Origin: Christensenella tenuis
Lineage (GTDB): Bacteria > Bacillota > Clostridia > Christensenellales > Christensenellaceae
Assembly: GCF_014287795.1 (NCBI RefSeq)
Contig: NZ_JACOON010000001.1
Location: forward strand, 681,873-745,872
Direction: 5' to 3'
DNA: 64,000 nucleotides
Made by a program: the position numbers and the translations under genes. This document shows, piece by piece, positions 16,500 to 24,620 of the stretch. The notes under the pieces were generated by a model that worked only from the letters and a program-made list of their open reading frames with translations, searched no databases and was not told where the DNA came from. Every line of letters starts with the position of its first letter. Positions within the stretch are counted from its first letter, which is position 1.

Positions 16500-16559
16500 C
16501 TTCGGTTCCGGGGCGCTTTTAACGAGGCGCCGTTTGCCCTGCATTTTTTAAGTTATCCC

Positions 16560-16598
16560 TTTACTAATTTACCACGATGAATTATAATATCATGGTAA
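16560..16598 (+). promoter_or_regulatory. Promoter and dyad of the amino-acid transporter operon
   Basis: TTTACT (16560-16565), 17-bp spacer, TATAAT (16583-16588). An inverted repeat TTACCA (16569-16574) and TGGTAA (16593-16598) brackets the -10 box, a position suited to a repressor operator. Confidence 0.65.
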
Positions 16599-16629
16599 TC
16601 AAAATTATGGTACAAGGAGAAAGAACGAA

Positions 16630-17496
16630 ATGAAAAAAGTATTACTGATTGCACTCGTGTCTATCCTCGCAGTTTCCGTATTTGTGGGCTGTGCACCTGC
16701 TGCAAGCGGTGGAGATAATGCCCCCGCTGCCAACGAAGAATTTGTAAAGATGGGGGAAGAGGCTGCCAAAAACGGCGATGATTCCCTGAAAAACGTTATG
16801 GACAAGGGCGAATTTATTGTAGGCCTTGACGATAGCTTCCCTCCTATGGGATTTCGTGACGAAGACGGCAACCTAACCGGCTTTGATATCGAACTTGCAA
16901 AGGCAGTTGCAGAGCATATGGGCGTAAATGCCAACCTTCAGGCAATTGACTGGAAAGCCAAGGAACTTGAACTTGAATCCGGCAATATCGATATGATTTG
17001 GAATGGTTATACCATCACGCCGGAGCGTCAGGAGCAGGTATTGATGAGCGAACCTTACATGGAAAATATGCAGGTTGTTGTCGTACCGGCTGATTCTTCC
17101 ATTAAAACTCTTGCGGATCTTGCCGGGAAAAAAGTCGCCGTGCAGGACGGTTCTTCTGCCCAGGAAGCCATCGCCGATAATGCGGAGCTCGCCGCTTCCA
17201 TTGGCGAACAAATTGATTTTAAAGATAATGTAACCGCATTGATGGATGTGTCCTCCGGCCAGACTGATGCGCTTGCGGTGGATCTTGTGGTTGCAAACTA
17301 TTACCTTGCCAAAGACCCGGATAAATATGTTATACTGGAAGAAACATTATCTCCTGAACAATATGGTATCGGTTTCAGGAAGTCTGACCAGGCATTGCAT
17401 GACGCCATCATGCAGGCGCTTAGCGAAATGAAGGAAGACGGCACCGCCGCCGAACTGAGTGAAAAATGGTTCGGCAAGGACGTTACCACCTTCTAG
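16630..17496 (+). CDS. Polar amino-acid ABC transporter substrate-binding lipoprotein
   Basis: A 288-residue extracytoplasmic receptor of the family 3 (His/Gln/Glu/Cys) solute-binding proteins. The lipobox is FVGC with the cysteine at residue 21. Family motifs are FIVGLDDSFPPMGFRDEDG (near 61), GFDIELAKAVAEHMG, WNGYTITPERQEQV and SSAQEAI. The ligand cannot be fixed from sequence; glutamine, glutamate or cystine are plausible. AAGGAG lies 10 bases before the ATG. It leads a three-gene operon with a terminator-like hairpin after it. Confidence 0.92.
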   Translation: MKKVLLIALVSILAVSVFVGCAPAASGGDNAPAANEEFVKMGEEAAKNGDDSLKNVMDKGEFIVGLDDSFPPMGFRDEDGNLTGFDIELAKAVAEHMGVNANLQAIDWKAKELELESGNIDMIWNGYTITPERQEQVLMSEPYMENMQVVVVPADSSIKTLADLAGKKVAVQDGSSAQEAIADNAELAASIGEQIDFKDNVTALMDVSSGQTDALAVDLVVANYYLAKDPDKYVILEETLSPEQYGIGFRKSDQALHDAIMQALSEMKEDGTAAELSEKWFGKDVTTF

Positions 17497-17519
17497 GTTT
17501 TACGAAAATCGAATGAACC

Positions 17520-17550
17520 GGGCAGTATTTTGCAATGCTGCCCGATTTTT
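17520..17550 (+). terminator. Intra-operon terminator after the binding-protein gene
   Basis: A 10-bp stem (GGGCAGTATT with AATGCTGCCC, one G-U pair), TTGC loop and GATTTTT tail, located between binding protein and permease. It probably stops part of the transcripts so the receptor is made in excess. Confidence 0.75.
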
Positions 17551-17574
17551 CATCCTTTGATTAGAGGTATCATT

Positions 17575-18216
17575 ATGAACATTCTCGGTACATTTGCAGA
17601 ACTTGCACAAGGCCTAGGCGTAACCTTAGCTTTATTCGCGCTGACGCTTGTCTGTTCTATTCCGCTCGGCTTCCTCGGTTCCCATGTAAGCCTTGGTAAA
17701 AATAAGCCTGCCAAATTTATCTATAATATTTATCTTGTGGTAATGCGCGGTACTCCGCTTATCCTCCAGGTGTTGTTTATGTATTTCGGCCTAAACCTGG
17801 CGGGCATCCATATTGGACGGTTTGAATCGGCGTTACTTTCTTTCGTGCTGAATTACACTGCTTATTTCAGCGAAATCTTCCGCGGCGGCATCCAGTCTAT
17901 TAACCGCGGCCAATATGAGGCCGCTTCCGTACTTGGGCTTTCCAAAGGGCTTACAATGCGCAAAATCGTGATCCCGCAGGTGTTCAAAATTGTACTGCCC
18001 TCTCTCGGGAACGAAGTAATCAACTTAGTAAAAGATACGGCGCTCGTCAGTATCATCGCCCTTGGCGATTTGCTCAAAATTGCATATTCGGCATCCATGC
18101 GCGAGGCCAACATTATGCCGCTCGTCGCGGCAGCGGTTTTCTATCTCGCCATCAATGCCGTCGTATCCCTTGTGCTGAAAAAGATCGAAAAGCGTATGAA
18201 TTATTACAGGATTTAA
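17575..18216 (+). CDS. Polar amino-acid ABC transporter permease
   Basis: A 213-residue membrane permease of the HisM/GlnP type. The signature EAASVLGLSKGLTMRKIVIPQ near residue 119 is the ATPase-contact loop, and MRGTPLILQV (near 57) is also typical. It has about five membrane helices. I use the ATG at 17575 with AGAGG upstream; the earlier ATG at 17530 lies in the terminator hairpin. A single permease gene suggests a homodimer. The ATPase gene follows 10 bp later. Confidence 0.93.
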   Translation: MNILGTFAELAQGLGVTLALFALTLVCSIPLGFLGSHVSLGKNKPAKFIYNIYLVVMRGTPLILQVLFMYFGLNLAGIHIGRFESALLSFVLNYTAYFSEIFRGGIQSINRGQYEAASVLGLSKGLTMRKIVIPQVFKIVLPSLGNEVINLVKDTALVSIIALGDLLKIAYSASMREANIMPLVAAAVFYLAINAVVSLVLKKIEKRMNYYRI

Positions 18217-18226
18217 GGTGAACGAT

Positions 18227-18988
18227 ATGAGCGTACTTGAAGTAAATAAACTGAATAAGAGTTTTGGCGGCACGCACGTCTTAAAGGATGTGGATCTTTC
18301 CTTGGAAAAAGGCGAAACAATGGCCATCATAGGTCCTTCCGGCAGCGGAAAATCCACCCTGCTGCGTTGCATCAATTGTTTGGAGCGGGCGGAAAAAGGC
18401 AAAATTATCCTTGACGGTATCACCATTGCAGAAGAAAAAAACGGCATAACCGAATACCTCCCGGATGAACAGTTGCGCGACGCACGCCTGCATCTTGGAA
18501 TGGTATTCCAGAATTTCAACTTGTTTCCTCACCTTAACGTACTGGAAAACCTGACGCTTGCACCGATAAATGTAGACCATGTTTCGAAAGAAAAGGCAGC
18601 AGCAACCGCAATGGATCTGCTGAAAAAGGTAGGGCTTGCGGACCGCGCGGATGCCTACCCCTGTGAGCTCTCCGGCGGTCAAAGCCAGCGCGTAGCCATC
18701 GCGCGGGCACTTGCCATGGATCCCGATATCCTATGCTTTGACGAGCCAACCTCCGCCCTCGATCCGGAGCTTACGGGCGAAGTACTTCAGGTTATTAAAG
18801 GGCTCGCCGCGGAACACATGACAATGCTGATCGTCACCCACGAGATGGGCTTTGCCAAGGAAGTTGCAAGCCAGGTGGTATTTATGGATGATGGGCGCAT
18901 ACTAGAGCGTGGTACGCCTGATGAACTTTTGGTAAATCCGAAGGAAGCGCGTATCCGTTCCTTTCTCGATAAGCTTTTAAGCGTATAA
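18227..18988 (+). CDS. Polar amino-acid ABC transporter ATP-binding protein
   Basis: A 253-residue cytoplasmic ATPase of the GlnQ/HisP type that powers the importer. Walker A is GPSGSGKST (near residue 33), the Q-loop MVFQNFNLFPHLNVLEN, the ABC signature LSGGQSQR, Walker B ILCFDEPTSALD and the switch His in VTHEMGFA. The ATG at 18227 fits an AAGGTG site 6 bases upstream; the GTG at 18218 is part of that site. Last gene of the operon, followed by a strong terminator. Confidence 0.95.
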   Translation: MSVLEVNKLNKSFGGTHVLKDVDLSLEKGETMAIIGPSGSGKSTLLRCINCLERAEKGKIILDGITIAEEKNGITEYLPDEQLRDARLHLGMVFQNFNLFPHLNVLENLTLAPINVDHVSKEKAAATAMDLLKKVGLADRADAYPCELSGGQSQRVAIARALAMDPDILCFDEPTSALDPELTGEVLQVIKGLAAEHMTMLIVTHEMGFAKEVASQVVFMDDGRILERGTPDELLVNPKEARIRSFLDKLLSV

Positions 18989-18995
18989 AAATTGC

Positions 18996-19038
18996 AAAAA
19001 ACAAGCCGCCGGTCACCAAAACGGCAGCTTGTTTTTTA
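18996..19038. terminator. Bidirectional terminator between transporter and sugar isomerase genes
   Basis: Stem AAAAACAAGC/GCTTGTTTTT plus an inner GCCG/CGGC, loop around GTCACCAAAA, with A-run before and T-run after. It serves both converging genes. Confidence 0.88.
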
Positions 19039-19055
19039 TTTGCCTGCATGCAATA

Positions 19056-19904
19056 TTACGCATCCCAATATTTTTTGATATATTGCGCGCTCGCCCGCAG
19101 CAGCTCCGGTGTTCCTGCAACTTCCAACGTTGAATAGCGGATTTCTTTCCTGTCCTTTAATACATCAATCACACCTTTGATGTCAATCACGCCTGTTCCT
19201 ACTTCAATCGTCGAGAAACCGCATCCATACCGTGTGCCGCGTGCCGGAAGCCACTCCTCGCCCAAGTCTTTCCAATGGATATGATATATTTTATCTTTAT
19301 ATTTCTTCGCAAGCTCTACCGGATCTGTTCCTCCCAGCCAGCTATTTCCCGTATCCATGTTGACGCCAAGCGCTTCCGGGTTTCCAAGTAATTCCATAAC
19401 ATCACCGATTCCCGTAATCGAATCTGTCAGTGGGCCATGTGGCTCCAGACACAATTTCACGCCATAATCTGCAGCCATTCGGCAGGGTTCATACAATTTT
19501 TCCGCTGTTATAAAAACAGTCTGCTCATAGGAAAGGTTTTTGGCCCATTCGCTTTTAGCAAATGTTTCTGTCGTGATGACGTCCCGTATGCCAATCGCAG
19601 CTGCAAATTTAATTGCTTTCATAATCTCTGACGTCGCAAAGTTTGCAGGACTGGACGGTTCCAATAGCGATGCATGCGCGCTCAGCGTCATAATATTCAT
19701 CCCATATTTCTCGAACGTTCTTTTGATTTCAAACGGATTCCCATCCAGGCTAACCGACGCCGAAAGCCCTGCAGAAGCAAACATGCTGCCGCTTGCATGG
19801 GTATCGGTAATATCAGCACAGGTAAATCCCGCCTCCTTTGCACATTCAAGGTTCCGCTCAAGTGAAGTAAACGGTTCCAATGCCAAAAATACTCCAACCT
19901 CCAT
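19056..19904 (-). CDS. Sugar phosphate isomerase/epimerase (xylose-isomerase-like TIM barrel)
   Basis: A 282-residue protein of the AP-endonuclease-2 / xylose-isomerase-like TIM-barrel family. Metal-binding residues are visible: the Glu of KLCLEPHGPLTD, the Asp of GVNMDTGNSWLGG with HIHWKDLG, and a C-terminal EVAG. Members isomerise or epimerise ketoses and inositol derivatives; the substrate here is unknown. I use the ATG at 19904 because AGGGGGAT precedes it; the ATG at 19925 has no ribosome site. It stands alone, with its own promoter. Confidence 0.85.
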   Translation of the reverse strand: MEVGVFLALEPFTSLERNLECAKEAGFTCADITDTHASGSMFASAGLSASVSLDGNPFEIKRTFEKYGMNIMTLSAHASLLEPSSPANFATSEIMKAIKFAAAIGIRDVITTETFAKSEWAKNLSYEQTVFITAEKLYEPCRMAADYGVKLCLEPHGPLTDSITGIGDVMELLGNPEALGVNMDTGNSWLGGTDPVELAKKYKDKIYHIHWKDLGEEWLPARGTRYGCGFSTIEVGTGVIDIKGVIDVLKDRKEIRYSTLEVAGTPELLRASAQYIKKYWDA

Positions 19905-19963
19905 AATAAATATCCCCCTGTTCATTTATTTAAAAGAAATCCAAAATTTTGTGATATGTTATT

Positions 19964-19992
19964 AGTATACAGGTAATGCATAAGGATTACAA
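19964..19992 (-). promoter_or_regulatory. Promoter of the sugar isomerase/epimerase gene
   Basis: TTGTAA (19992-19987), 17-bp spacer, TATACT (19969-19964) on the minus strand. Confidence 0.7.
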
Positions 19993-20026
19993 TTTTAGTT
20001 TCAGGCTTTTTATTGCAGTGCAAACA

Positions 20027-20035
20027 TGCTACAAT
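20027..20035 (+). promoter_or_regulatory. Extended -10 promoter of the thioesterase-pfk operon
   Basis: TGCTACAAT fits the TGnTATAAT extended -10 pattern; no -35 box is evident. It lies about 40 bases upstream of the thioesterase start. Confidence 0.5.
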
Positions 20036-20074
20036 AAAAAAAGTTCTAATAATAAGAAACAGAGGATTTTTTTC

Positions 20075-20821
20075 ATGCTTACCAAGTTGGAACAAGACTA
20101 TACAATCCGCGCTTATGATGTGGATACGCGTGGAAAATGGAGACCCTCCGCCATCCTTACTCGCATGCAGGAAATCGCGGAAGACCATGCTATCGCCGTC
20201 CACTGCGGCAGAAAGGAACTGGTGGAAGAACGCGGGATGGCGTGGATGCTTACCCGCCTGCATCTTGAAATGAAACGGTATCCCAACCTTATGGATGGGA
20301 TTAAAGTCGTCACTTGGCCTGGAAAGCCGACGCGGCTCTTTTTTGTGCGCCACACGATGTTTTTCGATGCCCGGGGAGAGGAATTGGGGCGCGCCACTTC
20401 GCTATGGGTACTGTTTCATATCACGGGGCGCTTCCTATGCCGTACCGGCGATATTGGTGAAAATTATCCATATGATCTTTCCCATGGCATTGCCCTCCCC
20501 GATCCCGGAAAAATAAAACTTCCGGATAATATGAAGCATGTTCTCACACGCACGGTGGCATACAGCGAGGTCGATATGAATAGTCATCTTAACAATGCAA
20601 AGTATGCGGACTGGATTTGCGAATTGTTTGACCTTAATATCCTGAAGCGCGATTCCATCCGGGATTTCAGGATTAATTTTATTGCCGAAGCCTATATGGG
20701 ACAGTCGGTAGACCTGTACCGGAAAGACGTTGACGGCGTATCTTATATTTGTGGAAAAACGGAAGATAAAACAGTGTTTGACGCTTCCGTTATTTGGGAA
20801 AATGGGGGGACTACATTATGA
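20075..20821 (+). CDS. Acyl-ACP thioesterase
   Basis: A 248-residue double hot-dog protein of the FatA/FatB-like acyl-ACP thioesterase family, releasing fatty acids from acyl carrier protein. An N-terminal hot-dog (YTIRAYDVDTRGKWRPSAIL, ITRMQEIAEDHA) is followed by a second one with the active-site-like AYSEVDMNSHLNNAKYADW, whose Asp, Asn and His match the catalytic set. The start ATG at 20075 has AGAGGA 8 bases upstream. The stop overlaps the phosphofructokinase start by 4 bases (ATGA), so the two are translationally coupled. It may adjust fatty acid export or membrane composition. Confidence 0.88.
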   Translation: MLTKLEQDYTIRAYDVDTRGKWRPSAILTRMQEIAEDHAIAVHCGRKELVEERGMAWMLTRLHLEMKRYPNLMDGIKVVTWPGKPTRLFFVRHTMFFDARGEELGRATSLWVLFHITGRFLCRTGDIGENYPYDLSHGIALPDPGKIKLPDNMKHVLTRTVAYSEVDMNSHLNNAKYADWICELFDLNILKRDSIRDFRINFIAEAYMGQSVDLYRKDVDGVSYICGKTEDKTVFDASVIWENGGTTL

Positions 20822-21894
20822 CGAAGCGTATTGGTATTTTAACAAGCGGAGGGGACTGCCCCGGTCTTAACGCGGCAATCCGCGGCGTAGCGCGTGCCGC
20901 GTACGACCGTATGGAGGGCGTTGAAATCATTGGTATTGCCGATGGTTATTCCGGTCTCATCAAAGGCGATTACCGTGTGATGGACAAGAGCGAATTCTCA
21001 GGCATCCTGACTCTGGGAGGAACGATCCTCGGCACGGCGCGCACCCCGTTCAAGGATATGCGTAAAATAGGCGACGACAACGTGGACAAAGTGTCAAGTA
21101 TGGTGAAAAATTATGAGAAAATGGGGCTCGATTGTCTATGCACACTTGGCGGGAACGGTACGCACAAGACGGCGAACCTTCTTTCCGAAGAAGGACTCAA
21201 TGTTATTGGCCTCCCCAAAACCATCGACAACGATCTTTGGGGAACAGACGTCACCTTTGGATTCCATACTGCCGTAGATATCGCAACCGATGTAATTGAC
21301 CGCGTCCATACCACAGCTGCCAGCCATGGCCGTGTGATGGTAGTGGAACTGATGGGCAATAAAGCCGGATGGCTCACAATTTATGCCGGCGTTGCCGGCG
21401 GCGCAGACGTGGTTGTGATCCCTGAAATCCCTTACGACCGTGAGACGGTAATTGAAGCGGTGCGAAAACGCGCGGAACGCGGGAAAGCCTTCTCTATTGT
21501 CGCCATTGCGGAAGGCGCAATCAGGAACGATGAGGCGGATTTGAAACGTAAAGAAATCCGTGAAAAACGTTCGGCTGAGGGTTTTACGTCGGTATCGGCC
21601 CGGCTTGCCCATGCAATTGAGGCAACGACAGGAATTGAAACGCGTGTCGTAGTGCCCGGCCATATCCAGCGCGGAGGAAGCCCCAGTGCATATGATCGGG
21701 TTCTTTCGACAAAATTCGGCGTACAAGCCGCGGAATTGATCTATCAAAAAAAATTCGGTTACACTGTAGCCCTGCAAAAGGATAAGCTAACGCAAAATAA
21801 GTTATCCGATGTTGCCGGGAAGACAAAATTTGTCACACCGGATAGCGATATTGTCCGCGCGGCGCGCAATATTGGCATTTGCCTCGGAGATTGA
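20818..21894 (+). CDS. pfkA: 6-Phosphofructokinase (ATP- or PPi-dependent)
   Basis: A 358-residue glycolytic kinase converting fructose 6-phosphate to the 1,6-bisphosphate. Motifs: GILTSGGDCPGLNAAIRG (residue 6 on), the phosphate-donor loop LGGNGTHKTANLL, and LPKTIDNDLWGTD. The donor-determining positions are mixed: Gly as in ATP enzymes at the first site, Lys before TIDND as in PPi enzymes at the second, and Asn where Asp usually binds magnesium. ATP or PPi use is therefore undecided. GGGGGGA precedes the ATG and the gene overlaps the thioesterase stop. Confidence 0.93.
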   Translation: MTKRIGILTSGGDCPGLNAAIRGVARAAYDRMEGVEIIGIADGYSGLIKGDYRVMDKSEFSGILTLGGTILGTARTPFKDMRKIGDDNVDKVSSMVKNYEKMGLDCLCTLGGNGTHKTANLLSEEGLNVIGLPKTIDNDLWGTDVTFGFHTAVDIATDVIDRVHTTAASHGRVMVVELMGNKAGWLTIYAGVAGGADVVVIPEIPYDRETVIEAVRKRAERGKAFSIVAIAEGAIRNDEADLKRKEIREKRSAEGFTSVSARLAHAIEATTGIETRVVVPGHIQRGGSPSAYDRVLSTKFGVQAAELIYQKKFGYTVALQKDKLTQNKLSDVAGKTKFVTPDSDIVRAARNIGICLGD

Positions 21895-21901
21895 ATTATG
21901 A

Positions 21902-21952
21902 CAAAAATACCGCTGTCGATAGCCAATTAATCGGCAGCGGTATTTTTGTTTT
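21902..21952. terminator. Bidirectional terminator after pfk
   Basis: A 14-bp perfect stem (CAAAAATACCGCTG with its complement) around a 19-base loop, with T-runs in both directions; the right edge overlaps the stop of the converging methyltransferase gene. Confidence 0.9.
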
Positions 21953-23201
21953 AGAGTTTTATGGCTCCATACGCTTCAGCCAGCCCACTGACCGCTAGGC
22001 CCGCCCTGCCCGCATAGCATCGCAGGAAACCTTCCGCAACCTCGGTATTTTCAGCTTTTACGACTATAGGCTTTTTCAGGAACATCCCCAGTGTAGAGGT
22101 AAAGCTCCACAGGTCAAAAAACGGTTCTAAACTGCCAAAATCCAAAATTACAGCATCCGCATCTCCTGCATCGGCAGGAATTGCATCCATCAGGCAATAA
22201 TAATCCCCGCCCTGCATTCCGGCTACGATACTGTCCGTGCATACCTTCATTTCCGTTGTGCGAAGCCCTGCAACCGGTATCGCTTCATATGCGGATGCAA
22301 GCATCTCGCCTGCGCCCCGCGGCTGCTCGGAAACTTCCGTCTCCATCACCGCAGCACGGAGGGCTTTGATGTGATCCGGCCCGCTGCCGCAGCATCCCCC
22401 AATAAGCCGCACTCCCCTTTTTATAAAATCAGGAGCCAGACGTGCAAAGTCCTCTGGTTTCTGTTTAAAGACCGCAACCCCGGACTCCATTTCCGGCAGT
22501 CCTGCATTCGGTTTTACGGAAAGGGGAATGTTGACTGCCCCCGCCATTTCGCCAATTGGCTCCAGAAGGCTTTCCGGGCCGCCTGAGCAGTTTGCTCCTA
22601 CAAACATTGCGCCAAGCGCCGCGCACGTGACCGCGCAGGCTGCCGGTGTGTTTCCAGACATCGTTCTTCCTCCATCGAATGTCATACTGGAAATAACCGC
22701 GAGGCCGCCAATCTCCTGTGCTGCAACCATTGCCGCCCGCATTTCGTTTAAGTCGGTAAACGTCTCAAAATTTATAAGGGAAACACCCGCGTCTTTAATG
22801 GGTTTTAGCTGCTGTTTGAATACCTCTACCATAGAATCAAAAACCATATCGCCCGCAGGCTGGAAAAAAAGCCCTGTCGGCCCGATCGACGCTGCCACCG
22901 CCACATTCGTTCCCGCTGTACAGGAAAGTGCCAGACGCGCTCCCTCATAGTTCAGTTCATACAGTTTATCCTCCAGGCCATGGTTCCGAAGCGACGGCGC
23001 GTTTGCGCAAAAAGTATTTGTCTGGATCACATCGGCTCCGGCAGCAATATAGTCTTCATACACTTCTTTTACCTTTTCCGGATGCGTCAGGTTCCATTCT
23101 TCCGCACTGTCTCCGCCCGAAAGGCCCTTAAGCTGGAGCATCACGCCTTTGGATCCGTCATATATAAGTGCCCTGTCTTTGCATTGTTTCAATAAATTCA
23201 T
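21951..23201 (-). CDS. Homocysteine S-methyltransferase family protein (short MetH-like)
   Basis: A 416-residue protein whose first 290 residues are a zinc homocysteine-methyltransferase barrel: IYDGSKGVMLQL, GADVIQTNTFCAN, and the zinc cysteines in VGANCSGGPE and IGGCCGSGP. The remaining 125 residues (from about YEAIPVAGLRT) do not form a full folate or B12 domain, so this is not complete MetH. A B12-binding partner would have to be elsewhere. The ATG at 23201 follows GGAAAGGAAA; a TATAAT lies at 23241-23236. Likely role: methylation of homocysteine or a related thiol. Confidence 0.82.
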   Translation of the reverse strand: MNLLKQCKDRALIYDGSKGVMLQLKGLSGGDSAEEWNLTHPEKVKEVYEDYIAAGADVIQTNTFCANAPSLRNHGLEDKLYELNYEGARLALSCTAGTNVAVAASIGPTGLFFQPAGDMVFDSMVEVFKQQLKPIKDAGVSLINFETFTDLNEMRAAMVAAQEIGGLAVISSMTFDGGRTMSGNTPAACAVTCAALGAMFVGANCSGGPESLLEPIGEMAGAVNIPLSVKPNAGLPEMESGVAVFKQKPEDFARLAPDFIKRGVRLIGGCCGSGPDHIKALRAAVMETEVSEQPRGAGEMLASAYEAIPVAGLRTTEMKVCTDSIVAGMQGGDYYCLMDAIPADAGDADAVILDFGSLEPFFDLWSFTSTLGMFLKKPIVVKAENTEVAEGFLRCYAGRAGLAVSGLAEAYGAIKL

Positions 23202-23332
23202 ATAGATTTCCTTTCCGCTACCAGTTTCTTTCCCTATTATACTGCATCTTTCTTTCCGATTGAACCATAAAGTTGCATATTTATCAGAAAATAGGGGTAT
23301 CATATTCTTACCGCGTATGCAGCATTTCCTTA

Positions 23333-23361
23333 TTGTTTGAATTTATGAAAAATGCTGTAAT
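23333..23361 (+). promoter_or_regulatory. Promoter of the DUF6512-like membrane protein gene
   Basis: TTGTTT (23333-23338), 17-bp spacer, TGTAAT (23356-23361), about 23 bases before the start codon. Confidence 0.5.
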
Positions 23362-23384
23362 AAAAATTCTGGAGGCATATTGTC

Positions 23385-23939
23385 ATGAACCAAATCCGGT
23401 CTCGGGACAAAAGTATATTGAGACGTTATGAAGTCATTGGAGCCGTTATTGTCTGTATTCTGGCTCCCGTATTTCATTTTCTTTTTGAATGGTCGGGCGG
23501 GAACCCGTTTGTCGGAATATTCGCCGCTGTCAACGAAAGTGTCTGGGAGCATACAAAAATTGTGTATTTTCCTTTCCTCTTTTTCTCCGTTGCAGAATAT
23601 TTTATCCTGAAACCGGACTTTCAGCGTTTCCTCATCGCCAAAGCAACCTCTATGGGGCTTATCTTGCTGCTGATGGTCACCTTTTTCTATACGTATTCCG
23701 GTATGTTCGGCGCAGAAAGCCTGATCGTAGATATTATCTTTACCTTTGTGCTCACGATCATCGCTTTTATGGTCTCTTATAAGATATATCTTTCAAAGCG
23801 CGGCTCCGGGCAATATTTTCTCCCAGCTCTTATTTTGTTTTTTGCCGTCCTTGCAATGGAACTTTTATTCACCGCCTTCCCACCCCATATTCCATTGTTT
23901 CAGGATTCCGTGACCGGAGTGTTTGGCTTCCCCGTATAA
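23385..23939 (+). CDS. DUF6512-like membrane protein
   Basis: A 184-residue integral membrane protein with five or six predicted helices, starting after a short basic N-terminus (RSRDKSILRRYE). The conserved-looking NESVWEHTKIVYFPFLFFS near residue 49 and a C-terminal VFGFPV resemble the uncharacterised DUF6512 family of Firmicutes. TGGAGG stands 10 bases before the ATG. It has its own promoter and no functional partner nearby. The biochemical role is unknown. Confidence 0.65.
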   Translation: MNQIRSRDKSILRRYEVIGAVIVCILAPVFHFLFEWSGGNPFVGIFAAVNESVWEHTKIVYFPFLFFSVAEYFILKPDFQRFLIAKATSMGLILLLMVTFFYTYSGMFGAESLIVDIIFTFVLTIIAFMVSYKIYLSKRGSGQYFLPALILFFAVLAMELLFTAFPPHIPLFQDSVTGVFGFPV

Positions 23940-24029
23940 AGCAGACACAGAAAAGCCATCTGCTTCTGGGGTGGACTCTTAGGGAAATCTCTCTCCTCTT
24001 TCTTTATTTCGATGTTATTCAGGCAGGAA

Positions 24030-24060
24030 AAAAGGGCGTTATTTCTAACGTCCTTCTTTT
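24030..24060. terminator. Bidirectional terminator between membrane protein and desulfoferrodoxin
   Basis: A 10-bp stem (AAGGGCGTTA with TAACGTCCTT, one G-U pair), TTTC loop, T-rich on both sides. The rest of the 217-bp gap holds a second hairpin (AAGCAGA...TCTGCTT, 23939-23966) and no gene. Confidence 0.75.
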
Positions 24061-24156
24061 CTATCCCGTTTATTGGGCTGCCAATTGCCCAATCTTGTTT
24101 AGTCTTTTTGTATTTTCTTATATCTGCCTGCTATTCACTGTTTTTTCATTTTTATC

Positions 24157-24540
24157 TTATTTCGAATGCGCCTTCCAAAGCCCGTGGAGATTGCAATACT
24201 CAAAGATAACAAATTCGTCTGAATCAACGTGAAAATCTGCTCTTGGATGCTCGCCGGGTTTCAGTACGTGGCGCTGGATCAGATCCGGCGTTTCAACCGC
24301 AATCCATTCAATATGATGCTCGTCAAGCATCGGATGTTCCACGCTTCCTACCTGTACGGAAACCACATCTCCATTCTTCTCATAAACCGGGACATGCTTT
24401 TCCTGAGCTGCATCGACCGTATTGGGTTCGAGCTTTATCATTGGTTTACCGCAGCACACAAGCTCCCCGCCGCCGTCTTTTACCATTTCAACAATATTTC
24501 CGCATAGTTCACATCTGTAAAGAATCACTTTTTCTTCCAT
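24157..24540 (-). CDS. dfx: Desulfoferrodoxin (two-iron superoxide reductase)
   Basis: A 127-residue oxygen-defence enzyme reducing superoxide to hydrogen peroxide without making oxygen. The N-terminal desulforedoxin site has C10, C13, C29 and C30; the catalytic iron site has H49, H69, H75, C116 and H119 (HVPV, VEHPM, HHIEW, CNLHG). All ligands are present, including the Glu-Lys-His triplet EKH. The start at 24540 has GGGG 10 bases upstream. Typical of strict anaerobes and consistent with protection of the hydrogenases encoded nearby. Confidence 0.96.
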   Translation of the reverse strand: MEEKVILYRCELCGNIVEMVKDGGGELVCCGKPMIKLEPNTVDAAQEKHVPVYEKNGDVVSVQVGSVEHPMLDEHHIEWIAVETPDLIQRHVLKPGEHPRADFHVDSDEFVIFEYCNLHGLWKAHSK

Positions 24541-24620
24541 GACCGTTTCCCCTTATTCAAAAAAATTCAGACGCTTCCATCTGTACTTTTTTAATAAACA
24601 CGCTCCCTTTTGCATAAACC

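Noticed and set aside
23202..23330. SAM or S-box riboswitch before the homocysteine methyltransferase
   Set aside because: The TATAAT lies about 35 bases before the start codon, leaving no room for a riboswitch, and no S-box core was found.
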